From Anaerotignum sp. (GTDB lineage Bacteria > Bacillota > Clostridia > Lachnospirales > Anaerotignaceae), in contig NZ_DAOUQB010000004.1 in NCBI RefSeq assembly GCF_030625865.1, positions 23,017 to 87,016 on the forward strand: a stretch of 64,000 nucleotides of DNA. The letters run 5' to 3'. The position numbers and the translations under genes were made by a program. Positions 38,282 to 48,877 of the stretch are shown one piece after another (the first letter of the stretch is position 1; the number at the start of each line of letters is the position of its first letter). Under the pieces are notes generated by a model. That model did not search any database and had not been told where the DNA came from. It saw nothing but the letters and a program-made list of their open reading frames with translations.

Positions 38282-40123
38282 TTACAGTTCTTTGCCTTCA
38301 CCGTCAACAACATTTGGATCTCCGCCGTTGGGGTCTGCACCTTGTTCACCTTGGGCAGCCTGTGCCTGCTGATACAGTTTTTCGGAAATTTTATAGAATT
38401 CCTGTGTTAAGGCCTCTGTTGCCGCCTTTACATTTTCCACATCAGTCTCTGTCATTGTTTCGGGGTTCAAATCTTTCACTGTATCTTTCAATTTATTCAA
38501 TTCTGCTTCCACAGCACTCTTTTCATCTTCGCTCAGCTTGCCTTCCAATTCGCCAAGGGTTTTTTCTGTCTGGAAAATCAAAGAGTCCGCTTCATTTTTT
38601 GCATCAATTGCTTCTTTTCTCTTTCTGTCGTCTTCTGCAAACTGTTCAGCTTCTTTTACAGCCTTGTCAATTTCATCATCACTGAGGTTAGAGCCGGCTG
38701 TAATGGTGATTTTCTGTTCTTTTCCTGTGCCTAAATCCTTAGCGGAAACATTTACGATACCGTTAGCATCAATATCGAAGGTTACTTCAACCTGAGGGAT
38801 GCCACGTCTTGCAGGTGCAATCCCATCCAATTTAAAGCGTCCCAATGTTTTGTTGTCTTTTGCCAAAGGTCTTTCGCCCTGTACAACATGGATATCTACT
38901 GCTGTCTGATTATCCTCTGCTGTGGAGAATACCTGCTTTTTGTTTGTAGGAATGGTTGTGTTTCTGTCAATGAGCTTTGTTGCAACGCCACCCAGTGTTT
39001 CAATACCCAAGGACAAAGGTGTTACGTCCAAAAGAAGTACACTGCCTGCACCTTCGTCTCCAGCTAATTTACCACCCTGAATTGCGGCACCAACAGCAAC
39101 ACATTCATCAGGGTTAATGCCTTTGAAAGGTTCTTTTGCGGTATATTTCTTCACTGCATCCTGTACCGCAGGAATTCTTGTGGAACCACCAACCAACAAT
39201 ACTTTGTCAATTTCGTTTGCACTAAGACCTGCATCAGACAATGCCTGACGAACGGGGCCCATAGTACCATCTACCAAATCAGCTGTCAGCTCATCAAATT
39301 TTGCTCTGCTCAATGTTACATCCAAGTGCTTAGGACCATCCTGATTCATGGTAATGAAAGGCAAATTAATGTTGGTTGTGCTTACTGTAGAAAGCTCTTT
39401 TTTCGCCTTTTCTGCAGCTTCTTTCAATCTCTGCATTGCCATTTTGTCTTTGCTTAAATCCATGCCTTCCGCTTTCTTGAATTCAGCTACCAAGAAATCA
39501 ATGACTCTCTGGTCAAAGTCATCACCACCCAAACGTGTATTACCGTTTGTAGAAAGAACTTCGATAACGCCATCACCAATTTCAATAATGGAAACGTCGA
39601 AAGTACCGCCGCCTAAGTCATAAACCATGATTTTCTGTTCGTTTTCGTTATCCAAACCATATGCCAAAGCTGCGGATGTAGGCTCGTTAATGATACGTTT
39701 TACTTCTAAACCTGCAATACGACCTGCATCTTTTGTTGCCTGTCTTTGTGCATCATTAAAGTAAGCAGGTACGGTAATAACCGCTTCAGTAACGGTTTCG
39801 CCCAAATAGCTTTCTGCATCTGCTTTTAATTTTTGCAAAATCATTGCGGAAATTTCCTGAGGAGAATAGCTTTTATCTTCAATATTTACTTTGTAATTTT
39901 CGCCCATTCTTCTTTTGATAGAGCTGATTGTATTATCAGGATTTGTAATTGCCTGACGTTTTGCTGTCTCCCCTACCAATCTTTCACCGTTTTTTGCAAA
40001 ACCAACAACAGAAGGTGTTGTTCTGGCACCATCACTATTTACGATAACAACAGGCTGACCGCCTTCCATAACTGCCACACAAGAGTTGGTTGTACCCAAG
40101 TCAATACCAATAATTTTTCCCAT
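38282..40123 (-). CDS. dnaK: chaperone protein DnaK (Hsp70)
   Basis: [46 protein letters not shown]. Confidence 0.99.
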   Translation of the reverse strand: MGKIIGIDLGTTNSCVAVMEGGQPVVIVNSDGARTTPSVVGFAKNGERLVGETAKRQAITNPDNTISSIKRRMGENYKVNIEDKSYSPQEISAMILQKLKADAESYLGETVTEAVITVPAYFNDAQRQATKDAGRIAGLEVKRIINEPTSAALAYGLDNENEQKIMVYDLGGGTFDVSIIEIGDGVIEVLSTNGNTRLGGDDFDQRVIDFLVAEFKKAEGMDLSKDKMAMQRLKEAAEKAKKELSTVSTTNINLPFITMNQDGPKHLDVTLSRAKFDELTADLVDGTMGPVRQALSDAGLSANEIDKVLLVGGSTRIPAVQDAVKKYTAKEPFKGINPDECVAVGAAIQGGKLAGDEGAGSVLLLDVTPLSLGIETLGGVATKLIDRNTTIPTNKKQVFSTAEDNQTAVDIHVVQGERPLAKDNKTLGRFKLDGIAPARRGIPQVEVTFDIDANGIVNVSAKDLGTGKEQKITITAGSNLSDDEIDKAVKEAEQFAEDDRKRKEAIDAKNEADSLIFQTEKTLGELEGKLSEDEKSAVEAELNKLKDTVKDLNPETMTETDVENVKAATEALTQEFYKISEKLYQQAQAAQGEQGADPNGGDPNVVDGEGKEL

Positions 40124-40159
40124 AATTTTATCCTCCTATTTCAATATAAATATTTTTTC

Positions 40160-40741
40160 TTAGTTAGCTACCTTCACCATACTATGGCGTATCACTTTAT
40201 CTTTATATTTATAGCCCTTTAACATTTCCAAGATAATTTCATTTTCTCCATAGCTTTCATCGTCCTCATGGGCAACTGCCGCATGAAAATTCGGGTCAAA
40301 CTGTTCCCCCAGTGCTTTGATTTCCTCCACACCCAGGCCATGTAAAACCTCTTGGAATTGTTTTAAGGTCATTTCAACACCCTTAAAAAAGCCATCATTT
40401 TCTTCTGCCTTGCCTGCTTGCGCTGCTACGGCTCTCTCTAAGTTGTCAACCACCATTAAAAGCTTCTCTACGGTATCTCTCACACCATCATCATACATGG
40501 AAGCTTTCTCTTTTGCTGTACGTTTGCGAAAGTTATCAAATTCAGCCAAACACCTTTGGTACTTGTCAAAATTTTCAGCCGCCTGCTGTTCCAACTTTGC
40601 AATCTTCTCAGCAGTTTCATCAACCACCTCACCTTCCACCGCTTTTTCTGTTTCCGGCGATTCTTCTATAATTTCAGTCTGCTCTTGCGTCTCAAGATTT
40701 TCTTCCGCTATTATGTCTTCCTTTTGTTTATTCTCTTCCAC
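40160..40741 (-). CDS. grpE: nucleotide exchange factor GrpE
   Basis: FDNFRKRTAKEK, FKGVEMTLKQFQEVLHGLGVEEI, GYKYKDKVIRHSMVKVAN. Confidence 0.97.
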   Translation of the reverse strand: MEENKQKEDIIAEENLETQEQTEIIEESPETEKAVEGEVVDETAEKIAKLEQQAAENFDKYQRCLAEFDNFRKRTAKEKASMYDDGVRDTVEKLLMVVDNLERAVAAQAGKAEENDGFFKGVEMTLKQFQEVLHGLGVEEIKALGEQFDPNFHAAVAHEDDESYGENEIILEMLKGYKYKDKVIRHSMVKVAN

Positions 40742-40758
40742 TTATTTCCCTCTTTTCT

Positions 40759-41805
40759 CTATCCGTCTCTATTATCGTCCGTCAAGTTTCGTAACACCTT
40801 CTCGATATTTTGCACCATTCCGTTTAGCACGGAAATTACCTGGGAATAGTCCATTCTTGTAGGCCCAACAATGCCAATTGTACCTCTTGTGTCGTCGCTG
40901 AGCTTATAGGTTGCCGTAATGACACTGCAATCTTTCATGCTTTGCACTGTGTTTTCACTGCCAATTAAAACTTGCAGATCATTGCTTTTGCTTTCTTCTA
41001 ACAAGGTAACCAAAACATCTTTTTCCTCCAGTGTCTGGAATAAAGATTTTGCCTTGCTGATATCAGAAAATTCAGGAAAGGCCAAAATATTTCTTGCCCC
41101 GCTCATATGAAGCTGAACTTTTTCCGCTGCATCCATGGTAGCTTGCAGTGCTCTTAAAATGGGTCTCAGTAACTCACTGTATTCACCCAATTGAATCTGC
41201 AGTCTACTTATGACTTCACGGCCAATCTGCTGTAATGCACATCCTTGGAATGCACGGTTTAAATACATCCCAATTTCAAAAATCTTATCTTCATCAGGGA
41301 CAACTCCCAATTTAATCACATGGTTTTTCATAAAATTATCTTCCGTTACAATTACCAAAAGAACGGAAACCATATCCAACGGCAATAAGCGAATCTGCTT
41401 AATTCTTGCCCTTTGCCCCACAGGCTCTGAAATAAAGGATGTATAGTTTGTGAGAGAGGAGATCACCCTTGCTGTTTCTTCCATGAGGTAATCAATCTGA
41501 CTAATATCTCTGGAAATTACACTTTGTAAATACCCTTGCTCTTCTAAACTCAACTCCCGTTTTTTCATAAGGTGATCTACATAAAGACGATACCCTAAAT
41601 CTGAGGGAATACGCCCGGAGGATGCATGCGGCTGCATAATAAACCCCATCTCCTCCAAATCACTCATTTCGTTTCGTATTGTGGCAGAGCTGATACCAAG
41701 GTTATATTTCTTTGCAATGGTTCTGGAGCCGACCGGTTCCGCCGTTTCAATATAGTCATTGATAATTGCTTGTAGAATTTGAATTTTTCTGTCATTCAAT
41801 GACAT
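40759..41805 (-). CDS. hrcA: heat-inducible transcription repressor HrcA
   Basis: LNDRKIQILQAIINDYIETAEPVGSRTIAKKY; RBS GGGGAGG before ATG 41805 (ORF track start 41838 lies inside CIRCE). Confidence 0.97.
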   Translation of the reverse strand: MSLNDRKIQILQAIINDYIETAEPVGSRTIAKKYNLGISSATIRNEMSDLEEMGFIMQPHASSGRIPSDLGYRLYVDHLMKKRELSLEEQGYLQSVISRDISQIDYLMEETARVISSLTNYTSFISEPVGQRARIKQIRLLPLDMVSVLLVIVTEDNFMKNHVIKLGVVPDEDKIFEIGMYLNRAFQGCALQQIGREVISRLQIQLGEYSELLRPILRALQATMDAAEKVQLHMSGARNILAFPEFSDISKAKSLFQTLEEKDVLVTLLEESKSNDLQVLIGSENTVQSMKDCSVITATYKLSDDTRGTIGIVGPTRMDYSQVISVLNGMVQNIEKVLRNLTDDNRDG

Positions 41806-41831
41806 CAGAGCCGCCTCCCCTCTTTTGCTTG

Positions 41832-41858
41832 TTAGCACTCACTTAGCATGAGTGCTAA
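41832..41858 (-). promoter_or_regulatory. CIRCE operator upstream of hrcA
   Basis: TTAGCACTC-N9-GAGTGCTAA. Confidence 0.97.
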
Positions 41859-41869
41859 TTTATATACAT

Positions 41870-41898
41870 AAGATAGCACTTGAATCCTTAGATGTCAA
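41870..41898 (-). promoter_or_regulatory. hrcA operon promoter
   Basis: TTGACA, 17 bp, TATCTT on minus strand, immediately upstream of CIRCE. Confidence 0.75.
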
Positions 41899-41960
41899 GC
41901 GCAAAATATAAAATTTCTTCTATTTTTTAAGAATAAAATAAAAATCATTCCTTTTTCTTT

Positions 41961-43103
41961 CTAATCCAGTAAAAACTTCGCAAAAACCTGATTACTTAGG
42001 TCTATGCCTCTTGCTGTTAATGCAACTCCATTTTCCGTCTGCATCATCAACCCGCTTTCAACAAAATCATAAATAACCGCTCCATAAACGGAGGTCATTT
42101 CCACCCCGAAACGGCTGAAAAAGCTTTCGTAAGAAACTCCTTCTGTCATCCGCAGACCCAAAAACATAAATTCTCCCATAGCATCTTCCTTTGTAACAAC
42201 TTCTTTTTCTTCCTCTAATAAAGATATTTCCCCTTCTGCCAAAATATATTTGTCCAAATCATAGGTATTATGAAAACGATTTCCATTTAAATAGGAATGC
42301 GCACCCAAACCCACTCCTAAATAAGGCTCTGTCTGCCAGTATATTTCATTATGCCTGCTTTCTCTCCCCGCTTTTGCAAAATTGGAAATTTCATATTGCC
42401 CGTAACCCCTTTTTTCTAAAAAAGAGACAGCATAATGATACATCTCTCGATCCAACTCTTCCCCGATCTCCAAAAGCTCTCCTTTTTGAAAGGCCTCATA
42501 AAAAGGAGTCCCTTCTTCGATGATTAAACTATACGCTGAAATATGCTCAGGATTCATGGATGTAATTTTATCCAGCGTCTCCTTCCAATCCCCAAAGGTT
42601 TGTGTTGGCAAAGCAAACATTAAATCTACATTAATATTGTCAAAACCGGCTTTTCTTACAACCTGAAAATTATTTTGAAATTCCTCAATAGTATGAATGC
42701 GTCCTAAGGTAGATAAAAGGCGATTTTGCCAAGCCTGAACGCCCATGCTCAGGCGGTTAAACCCTATTTTTTTTAAGACTTCTGCTTTTTCTTTCTCAAT
42801 GGTTCCGGGGTTTGCTTCAATGGTTATCTCAGCATCCTTTGCAAGGAAAAAAGATTTCTTTATCTTCAACATCAAACGCGCTAACTGTTCCTTTGAAAGA
42901 ACCGTGGGTGTCCCTCCGCCGAAAAATATAGAGCTTATTTGACAACTCTTGTAGTATTGCCCTCTTTTTTCAACTTCCCGTTCTAAAGCACTAACATATT
43001 CTTCATACTTTTCCTCCATACTTCCAAAAGAAGGAAAATCACAATATAAACATTTTTTCTTACAAAAGGGAATATGAACGTAAAGTCCCATAGTTTTCAT
43101 CAT
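41961..43103 (-). CDS. hemW: radical SAM family heme chaperone HemW
   Basis: YVHIPFCKKKCLYCDFPSF, FFGGGTPTVL; adjacent to hrcA. Confidence 0.94.
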   Translation of the reverse strand: MMKTMGLYVHIPFCKKKCLYCDFPSFGSMEEKYEEYVSALEREVEKRGQYYKSCQISSIFFGGGTPTVLSKEQLARLMLKIKKSFFLAKDAEITIEANPGTIEKEKAEVLKKIGFNRLSMGVQAWQNRLLSTLGRIHTIEEFQNNFQVVRKAGFDNINVDLMFALPTQTFGDWKETLDKITSMNPEHISAYSLIIEEGTPFYEAFQKGELLEIGEELDREMYHYAVSFLEKRGYGQYEISNFAKAGRESRHNEIYWQTEPYLGVGLGAHSYLNGNRFHNTYDLDKYILAEGEISLLEEEKEVVTKEDAMGEFMFLGLRMTEGVSYESFFSRFGVEMTSVYGAVIYDFVESGLMMQTENGVALTARGIDLSNQVFAKFLLD

Positions 43104-43240
43104 AACTCATCCTCTCATTCCCCTCATCATAGCATAGGCTGTCCTTGAAAAAAAGAAGTATTTGTGCTATACTTTTTATTTGTGAAAAATCAATTTTATA
43201 TATCTTTTGTATAAATCTTGGAAATGCGAGGTTTTTCCCT

Positions 43241-45115
43241 ATGAATGCTTTTCATGAAATGAAAGAAGAAATCACAGAATTTTTTAATCGGAATCTTGCT
43301 TTGAAAGGTATCAAATGGATTTGCGCCATTCTATTTCCATTTTATCTTACCTTAGCAGCAAACTACCTTTCCTTTGGCAATAAAGAACAATTGTATTCCC
43401 TTTTCACCCAACACACAGGCTCTTTCTTTTTTGGTCTTATGTTGGTTTGGCTTGCTTTTCTCTTTTTTGCCCTCATAATACCAAATTTATCCGTAGCCGC
43501 TCTGGTTACCTCACTAATTTTTATTAGTTTATCCTTAGTTGACTATTTTAAATTTACAATTTTAGAGGTGCATTTTTTGCCTTGGGATATCTATTTGGCG
43601 CAAAATGCCAAAAGCTTTTCGGAATTTCTAACATCCATTATCATTCCCCAAGGCGCTTGGGAAATTTTATTCAGCACCTTGTTTTATTGTATTTTTCTTT
43701 ACTTACTTGCTCCCACAATCCCCGTCAAATGGAGATTCCGTGCCTTGGCCTCTCCCTTTTTTCTCATTGGGTTGTGTCTGGTTGTGTCAAACAATACCGT
43801 TCGTCAAACCGTTGCTCCCGTTTTTGGTATTTCTTTGGATGAAACTACCGACCAAACCGAGCTATACGCCAAACATGGTTTTTTAACCGCCTTTTCCCTA
43901 AACTTTGGTTCTTTGAATATGGGAGAACCCCAAAATTACAGCAAAAGCTACATACAACATGCTTTTGAAAAATATTTACCTGAAAATAATAGTGGGGAGA
44001 CCTTTCAAAATCCTGATATAATCGTGGTACTTTCAGAAGCATTTTGGGATCCTACCGTTTTAAACGGCGTTACATTCTCTGGCGATCCTCTGGAGAATTT
44101 CAGAGAAATAGCCCAAACAAACCCCAGTGGTAAAATGATTTCTCCTACTTTTGGTGGAGGTACCGTACGTCCGGAATTTGAAATTCTAACGGGAATGTCA
44201 ACCAGTGCATTGCCCCCCGGTAACATCCCTTATCAACAGTATGTAAAAGACGATATCTTTTCTTATCCCAGAACCTATAAAAACTTGGGCTATGATGCCG
44301 TAGGCCTTCATACCTACCAAAAAACGTTTTATAATCGTGACAAAGCATATCCCTTCATGGGCTTTGATGAATTTCTAGGTGAATATGATCTCCATGCAGA
44401 GCAACATTGGAACAGCGGTCCGTATATAACGGATGAAACCATTGCAGAAGAAGTCATCTACCAATTGGAGCAGCCCCATGACGTAGGGGTATTTGTTATG
44501 GCGATAACCATGGAAAATCATAGCATGTATTATGATAAATATGATGAAGAAGATCGGGTCATTAAAGTGAGCGGGGAAAATCTGTCATCTGCGCAAAAAG
44601 TGACCTTGGAAAACTATGCCGCCGGCGTTCGTGATTCAGACCGTGCCCTAAAAGCGATTTATGACTTTGTCATGAGTCGAGAAAAGCCTACGGTAGTTCT
44701 TTGGTATGGGGATCATTTGCCCACGTTAGGGGATAATTTTGAACCATATACCACCACCAATACCATTTCATCTGATACCGCGGCACAATGGACGGAAAAG
44801 GAAAAATACACCATGTTCTCTACTCCTTATCTGATTTTCACAAATTATGATACCGGTCGGGAATATCTGGCAAACCAGGAATCCATCTCCCCTTATCTGC
44901 TTCCTGCTCTTATGGCAGACTATATTGATGCACCCCAGTGTATCCAAACGAATTTTCTTTTAGATTTGTACAAAACTTGCCCCATTATCAGTAAGTATTA
45001 TAATTTTTACTCCCCCAATACCAATAAGACCAAGCGGGAGGAAATGGAAAAGCTTCATGAACTTATGACCTACGATTTGCTTATTGGTAAAAACTATATT
45101 TCCCAAATAAAGTAA
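43241..45115 (+). CDS. LTA synthase family / sulfatase-type membrane protein
   Basis: N-terminal TM segments; IVVLSEAFWDPT, SPTFGGGTVRPEFEILTGM, WYGDHLPTLG motifs; start set at MNAFHEMKE. Confidence 0.92.
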   Translation: MNAFHEMKEEITEFFNRNLALKGIKWICAILFPFYLTLAANYLSFGNKEQLYSLFTQHTGSFFFGLMLVWLAFLFFALIIPNLSVAALVTSLIFISLSLVDYFKFTILEVHFLPWDIYLAQNAKSFSEFLTSIIIPQGAWEILFSTLFYCIFLYLLAPTIPVKWRFRALASPFFLIGLCLVVSNNTVRQTVAPVFGISLDETTDQTELYAKHGFLTAFSLNFGSLNMGEPQNYSKSYIQHAFEKYLPENNSGETFQNPDIIVVLSEAFWDPTVLNGVTFSGDPLENFREIAQTNPSGKMISPTFGGGTVRPEFEILTGMSTSALPPGNIPYQQYVKDDIFSYPRTYKNLGYDAVGLHTYQKTFYNRDKAYPFMGFDEFLGEYDLHAEQHWNSGPYITDETIAEEVIYQLEQPHDVGVFVMAITMENHSMYYDKYDEEDRVIKVSGENLSSAQKVTLENYAAGVRDSDRALKAIYDFVMSREKPTVVLWYGDHLPTLGDNFEPYTTTNTISSDTAAQWTEKEKYTMFSTPYLIFTNYDTGREYLANQESISPYLLPALMADYIDAPQCIQTNFLLDLYKTCPIISKYYNFYSPNTNKTKREEMEKLHELMTYDLLIGKNYISQIK

Positions 45116-45129
45116 CCTATTTCATTGCA

Positions 45130-45177
45130 AAAAACCCTATGCTTACCAGTAAAAAATATGGAAAGCATAGGGTTTTT
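45130..45177. terminator. bidirectional terminator
   Basis: AAAAACCCTATGCTT / AAGCATAGGGTTTTT. Confidence 0.88.
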
Positions 45178-45182
45178 CATAA

Positions 45183-45217
45183 AAAAGATTGTTTCCCTAT
45201 TTTAGAAACAATCTTTT
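45183..45217. terminator. second tandem terminator hairpin
   Basis: AAAAGATTGTTTC / GAAACAATCTTTT. Confidence 0.75.
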
Positions 45218-45231
45218 AAACTTATTTTCAT

Positions 45232-46434
45232 TTATATTCTGGGAAATCCTCCGTCCCAAACAACGGATTGATACCCGGCTCTGTCTGTATCCCCTTCGGT
45301 ACTAAAACATAATACCCTTGCTTTTTCATCAAGCTTAAGCTTTTCTTTCCATTCTCTCAAAACAGGGTTTCTCATAATTTCCGCAACACAACCAAAGGTT
45401 GCCGCGCCGCTTTCTCCCGAAATAATTCGTTCATCCTCTTTTCCAGGATTTCCCAAAATTCGCATCCCTTGAGCCGCAACATAATCAGGGCAAGAAATAA
45501 AATAATCTCCATATTCCTTTAAAATTTCCCATCCAATGCTGCAAGGCTCTCCGCAGGCTAACCCCGCCATAATGGTATTCATTTCTCCGGTCACATTGTG
45601 CAGCATTCCATCTCTTGCCTCCGCCGTACGATAGATACAATCTGCCTTATTTGGCTCAACGATAGTAATAATGGGACATTCTTCTTTGTAGAGTGCCGCA
45701 AAAAAAGCCGTAACCGCCCCTGCCATAGACCCAACACCTGCCTGCAAAAAAATATGGGTAAGTTTTTCCCTTAGTTGAGTATACGCCTCATATGCCATTG
45801 TTCCATAGCCTTGCATAATCCACAAAGGAATCTCCTCATACCCTTCCCATGCGGTATCCTGTACCATAGCCCAACCATTCTCCTCTGCCTGTTTGTTGGC
45901 AAAGCGAACGGCATTATCATAATTCAGGTCAGTAATAGAAGCTTCTGCACCTTCTGCCAAAATATTTTCCAAACGCTCCTTTGCACTGCCCTTTGGCATA
46001 TATACCACAGCCTTTTGTTTCAGCATCTTCGCCGTCCATGCAACACCCCTGCCATGGTTTCCATCTGTTGCTGTCACAAATGTTATTTCCCCTAATTTGC
46101 GTCTGGTTTCTTCCGAAATTAAATCGTTGTATGTAAAATTTTCTATGCTTTGTCCTATTTTTTTTGCCAGATAACTTCCTATGGCAAAGCTGCCCCCTAA
46201 AACCTTAAAAGCATTCAATCCAAAGCGGAATGATTCATCTTTTATATAGACATTTTCCAGCCCCAATTCTTTGGCTGTATTTTCTAAAGTAACCAAAGGT
46301 GTTTGACAATAGACAGGAAAACTGCTGTGAAATGCCTGAACCCTCTTTGCACTGTCCAGACTAAAGTGACTTAAATCCCCTTTTTGCCTGTTGCTTCTAT
46401 CATACTGTACAAGCTTAAACGTTTCTTTCAACAT
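45232..46434 (-). CDS. dpaL: diaminopropionate ammonia-lyase
   Basis: KDESFRFGLNAFKVLGGSFAIG, TDGNHGRGVAW, ISGESGAATFG PLP motifs. Confidence 0.9.
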   Translation of the reverse strand: MLKETFKLVQYDRSNRQKGDLSHFSLDSAKRVQAFHSSFPVYCQTPLVTLENTAKELGLENVYIKDESFRFGLNAFKVLGGSFAIGSYLAKKIGQSIENFTYNDLISEETRRKLGEITFVTATDGNHGRGVAWTAKMLKQKAVVYMPKGSAKERLENILAEGAEASITDLNYDNAVRFANKQAEENGWAMVQDTAWEGYEEIPLWIMQGYGTMAYEAYTQLREKLTHIFLQAGVGSMAGAVTAFFAALYKEECPIITIVEPNKADCIYRTAEARDGMLHNVTGEMNTIMAGLACGEPCSIGWEILKEYGDYFISCPDYVAAQGMRILGNPGKEDERIISGESGAATFGCVAEIMRNPVLREWKEKLKLDEKARVLCFSTEGDTDRAGYQSVVWDGGFPRI

Positions 46435-46520
46435 AATCCCCCCTGAATTGGAATCTTCTTCCTTTTAGTATACCTATGCATTCCTTTTTCTGCAAGATCC
46501 CTGTAGGATATAAGTCATAA

Positions 46521-46553
46521 AAGGGCATGGCTTTTCAAAAAAGCCATGCCCTT
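46521..46553. terminator. terminator-like hairpin between dpaL and upstream gene
   Basis: AAGGGCATGGCTT / AAGCCATGCCCTT perfect 13-bp stem. Confidence 0.65.
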
Positions 46554-46576
46554 CATTCTTATTATTTTAAGTCATA

Positions 46577-47869
46577 TTAAATGGTTGCATTCTCAACCGC
46601 CGCTTGAATTAACAAAGTACAAGCGTTTCGATTTAAGGGAAATACGCGTCCAAAATAGATATAATATATCAGCATAGACCAATAAACCTCATATCCCCCT
46701 TTGTCATACTCCTCTTCCGTGGGAAAATACCCTGTACAGCCGTTGGTATATCCTCCAAAATAAAAATATTCATTTCTCGTTTGTTCCTGTGCCCTTAACG
46801 CAAATTCACACATAATTTCATTTGGCACACCGCAAAAACATCCGTCGTCCATGGAAAAATACTGAATTTCCGTTGTGTCTTTCTGTGTATTCACGCCAAG
46901 TTCTTGTAAGCGCCGCACCTCAGATAACCACAAAGTGCCGTCAATCCCTGCATATTTTTTCGCTTCTTCAGCAATTTCCATTGCCCGCTTATCACTAAGC
47001 ATATCCGAATATAAATCCACATATACAGAGTGCATTTTCAGTCTTTTTATCTCCACAGGCTGTATGGAATCTATCTTTTTTCCAACCTGTCGCAATACCT
47101 CTTGGGCCATATCCATTAACCCATGCTCCGATGAAATAAAGCGATCATCGCAGGCATCCGGAGGGGTCAATGCAGAAGAGAAATACTTAGGAGCCACATT
47201 GCCGGAGGCGCCTTGTGTTATCATGACTGGGCAGCCAAACCTTTCTTGCAATACATCCCGTACCGTACCAAAATAGTCAGAGGAAATCATATAATTATCC
47301 GCTTTTAAAACATTAGCATGGGCAGTTAAGCGCAAAAGCAATAATTTAAGGTTTCCACTTTTCCAGTCTACCACCTTAAAGATTCCAATTCTCCTGTCCA
47401 ACTCTCCCCTATCCAATCTACGGTTTAAGCCGATATCACCATAAGCATTTCCCCATGCCCCTTTGATAGGCACCATGTTTTGCAATGCCAAAACTACAGC
47501 CTTTTTTATTCCGTCGTCTACAAAAAGGGCATACTCCTTTTCTATGGAATCATTGGGCGCCGCGTGCGTATGGGAAAAACAAAGCATTACTTTTTCCATT
47601 CCAACCCCTAGCAATGCCCCAATTGTCTTTCTTAAGGTGTCTCCATGCTGTCTAGAGAAACCGATGTGATCAATGGCAATCAAACAACACCTTTCCTCTT
47701 TATATTGCCATAGGGAAACCTGAGCAGAAAGTGCATGGGCCACCCCTCTGGATTGCTCATCCTCCCGTCCAAAGCCAATGGTTTGTACAGGCTTTCTCGG
47801 TGTAATATCCACTTCTTCATACGCAAAATAAACGGTATCAAATTTTTCATTCATTCCTTGATTTTTCAT
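46577..47869 (-). CDS. neutral/alkaline non-lysosomal ceramidase N-terminal-domain-like hydrolase
   Basis: CCLIAIDHIGFS, MLCFSHTHAAPN, MITQGASGNVAPKY resemble ceramidase-like family. Confidence 0.7.
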   Translation of the reverse strand: MKNQGMNEKFDTVYFAYEEVDITPRKPVQTIGFGREDEQSRGVAHALSAQVSLWQYKEERCCLIAIDHIGFSRQHGDTLRKTIGALLGVGMEKVMLCFSHTHAAPNDSIEKEYALFVDDGIKKAVVLALQNMVPIKGAWGNAYGDIGLNRRLDRGELDRRIGIFKVVDWKSGNLKLLLLRLTAHANVLKADNYMISSDYFGTVRDVLQERFGCPVMITQGASGNVAPKYFSSALTPPDACDDRFISSEHGLMDMAQEVLRQVGKKIDSIQPVEIKRLKMHSVYVDLYSDMLSDKRAMEIAEEAKKYAGIDGTLWLSEVRRLQELGVNTQKDTTEIQYFSMDDGCFCGVPNEIMCEFALRAQEQTRNEYFYFGGYTNGCTGYFPTEEEYDKGGYEVYWSMLIYYIYFGRVFPLNRNACTLLIQAAVENATI

Positions 47870-48006
47870 AACACTTTACTCCTTTTATTCTATTAAGATA
47901 CACTGCCTCAACAGTGTTCAACCCAGAGGAATTCGTCCGAAAGAAAAGCCGATAATTCCTTTTCCTTAAAATCATAAAAGTTGCAAAGTCATTTTAAAAC
48001 TATATC

Positions 48007-48048
48007 TACTCCATGCAAACACAATCCAAAACAACTTTGCATGGAGTA
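48007..48048. repeat. 13-bp perfect inverted repeat
   Basis: TACTCCATGCAAA (48007-48019) / TTTGCATGGAGTA (48036-48048). Confidence 0.85.
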
Positions 48049-48155
48049 AAAGCAATGGTTAACCTCATACTATCCCTCATTTCTTAATTTAATCTTTTCA
48101 TATATTCCTCAATTAGCAGACGAATAATAATTCTTATCCAACGACGAAATTTTGA

Positions 48156-48476
48156 TTATCTGCAAGTTACCGCTGTACCGGAAACGCTAACCATCAACAT
48201 TCCGTTATCCGCTCCCAAGACCTCATAATCCACATCCACACCGACAATGGCATTTGCCCCCATGGCATTGGCTCTCTTTACCATCTCCGCAATAGCCTGT
48301 TCCCTTGCGTTAATCAATTCCTCCTCATAAGTACCGGATCTTCCGCCAAAAAAATTACTTAATCCGGCAATCATATCCTTGACAAAATTAACACCTGCAA
48401 TCACCTCACCAAAAACAATCCCGTGGTAAGTTAAAATTTCTTTTCCCTCAATGGTATTTGTCGTTGTAACAATCAT
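48156..48476 (-). CDS. YbjQ family protein
   Basis: [34 protein letters not shown]...[16 protein letters not shown]. Confidence 0.93.
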   Translation of the reverse strand: MIVTTTNTIEGKEILTYHGIVFGEVIAGVNFVKDMIAGLSNFFGGRSGTYEEELINAREQAIAEMVKRANAMGANAIVGVDVDYEVLGADNGMLMVSVSGTAVTCR

Positions 48477-48502
48477 TTTGTTGCTCCTTTCTTTATCTCA
48501 TA

Positions 48503-48877
48503 TTAATAAATAATCTTACGCATTTGTGCACCAAAGGGCATTAATGCAAGCCCTGCAAATTTAAAATGCTGAATCCCAAAGGGTATCCCTATAATAGTAA
48601 TACAGCAGACAACCCCCATAGCCAAAGATCCCATTGCCAATTCAAAGCCACACAATAAAATCCAAATTATATTTAAAATAATAGACCCTGAACTTAAATT
48701 TCCATAATAAATTTGGGTTCCAAAGGGCCAAATTACCATTTGGGCAAACTTAAAGCATTGTAAACCAATGGGAATGCCTATAATGGTGATACAGCAGATA
48801 ACCCCTGCCAAAAACCAACCAATTGCTGATAAAAGCCCTCCAAATATCAGCCAAAGAATATTCCCTAAAACACTCAT
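48503..48877 (-). CDS. YccF domain-containing membrane protein
   Basis: Duplicated CCITIIGIPIGLQCFKFA / CCITIIGIPFGIQHFKFA. Confidence 0.92.
   Translation of the reverse strand: MSVLGNILWLIFGGLLSAIGWFLAGVICCITIIGIPIGLQCFKFAQMVIWPFGTQIYYGNLSSGSIILNIIWILLCGFELAMGSLAMGVVCCITIIGIPFGIQHFKFAGLALMPFGAQMRKIIY

Noticed and set aside
38209-38685. Forward ORFs opposite dnaJ/dnaK junction
   Set aside because: Shadow ORFs of the dnaK C-terminus and intergenic region.
40317-40862. 181-aa forward ORF opposite grpE/hrcA
   Set aside because: Antisense to confidently assigned genes, low-complexity Ser/Phe-rich composition.
48503-48877. Near-identical DNA repeats within the YccF gene
   Set aside because: Explained by the known duplicated domain of YccF proteins.
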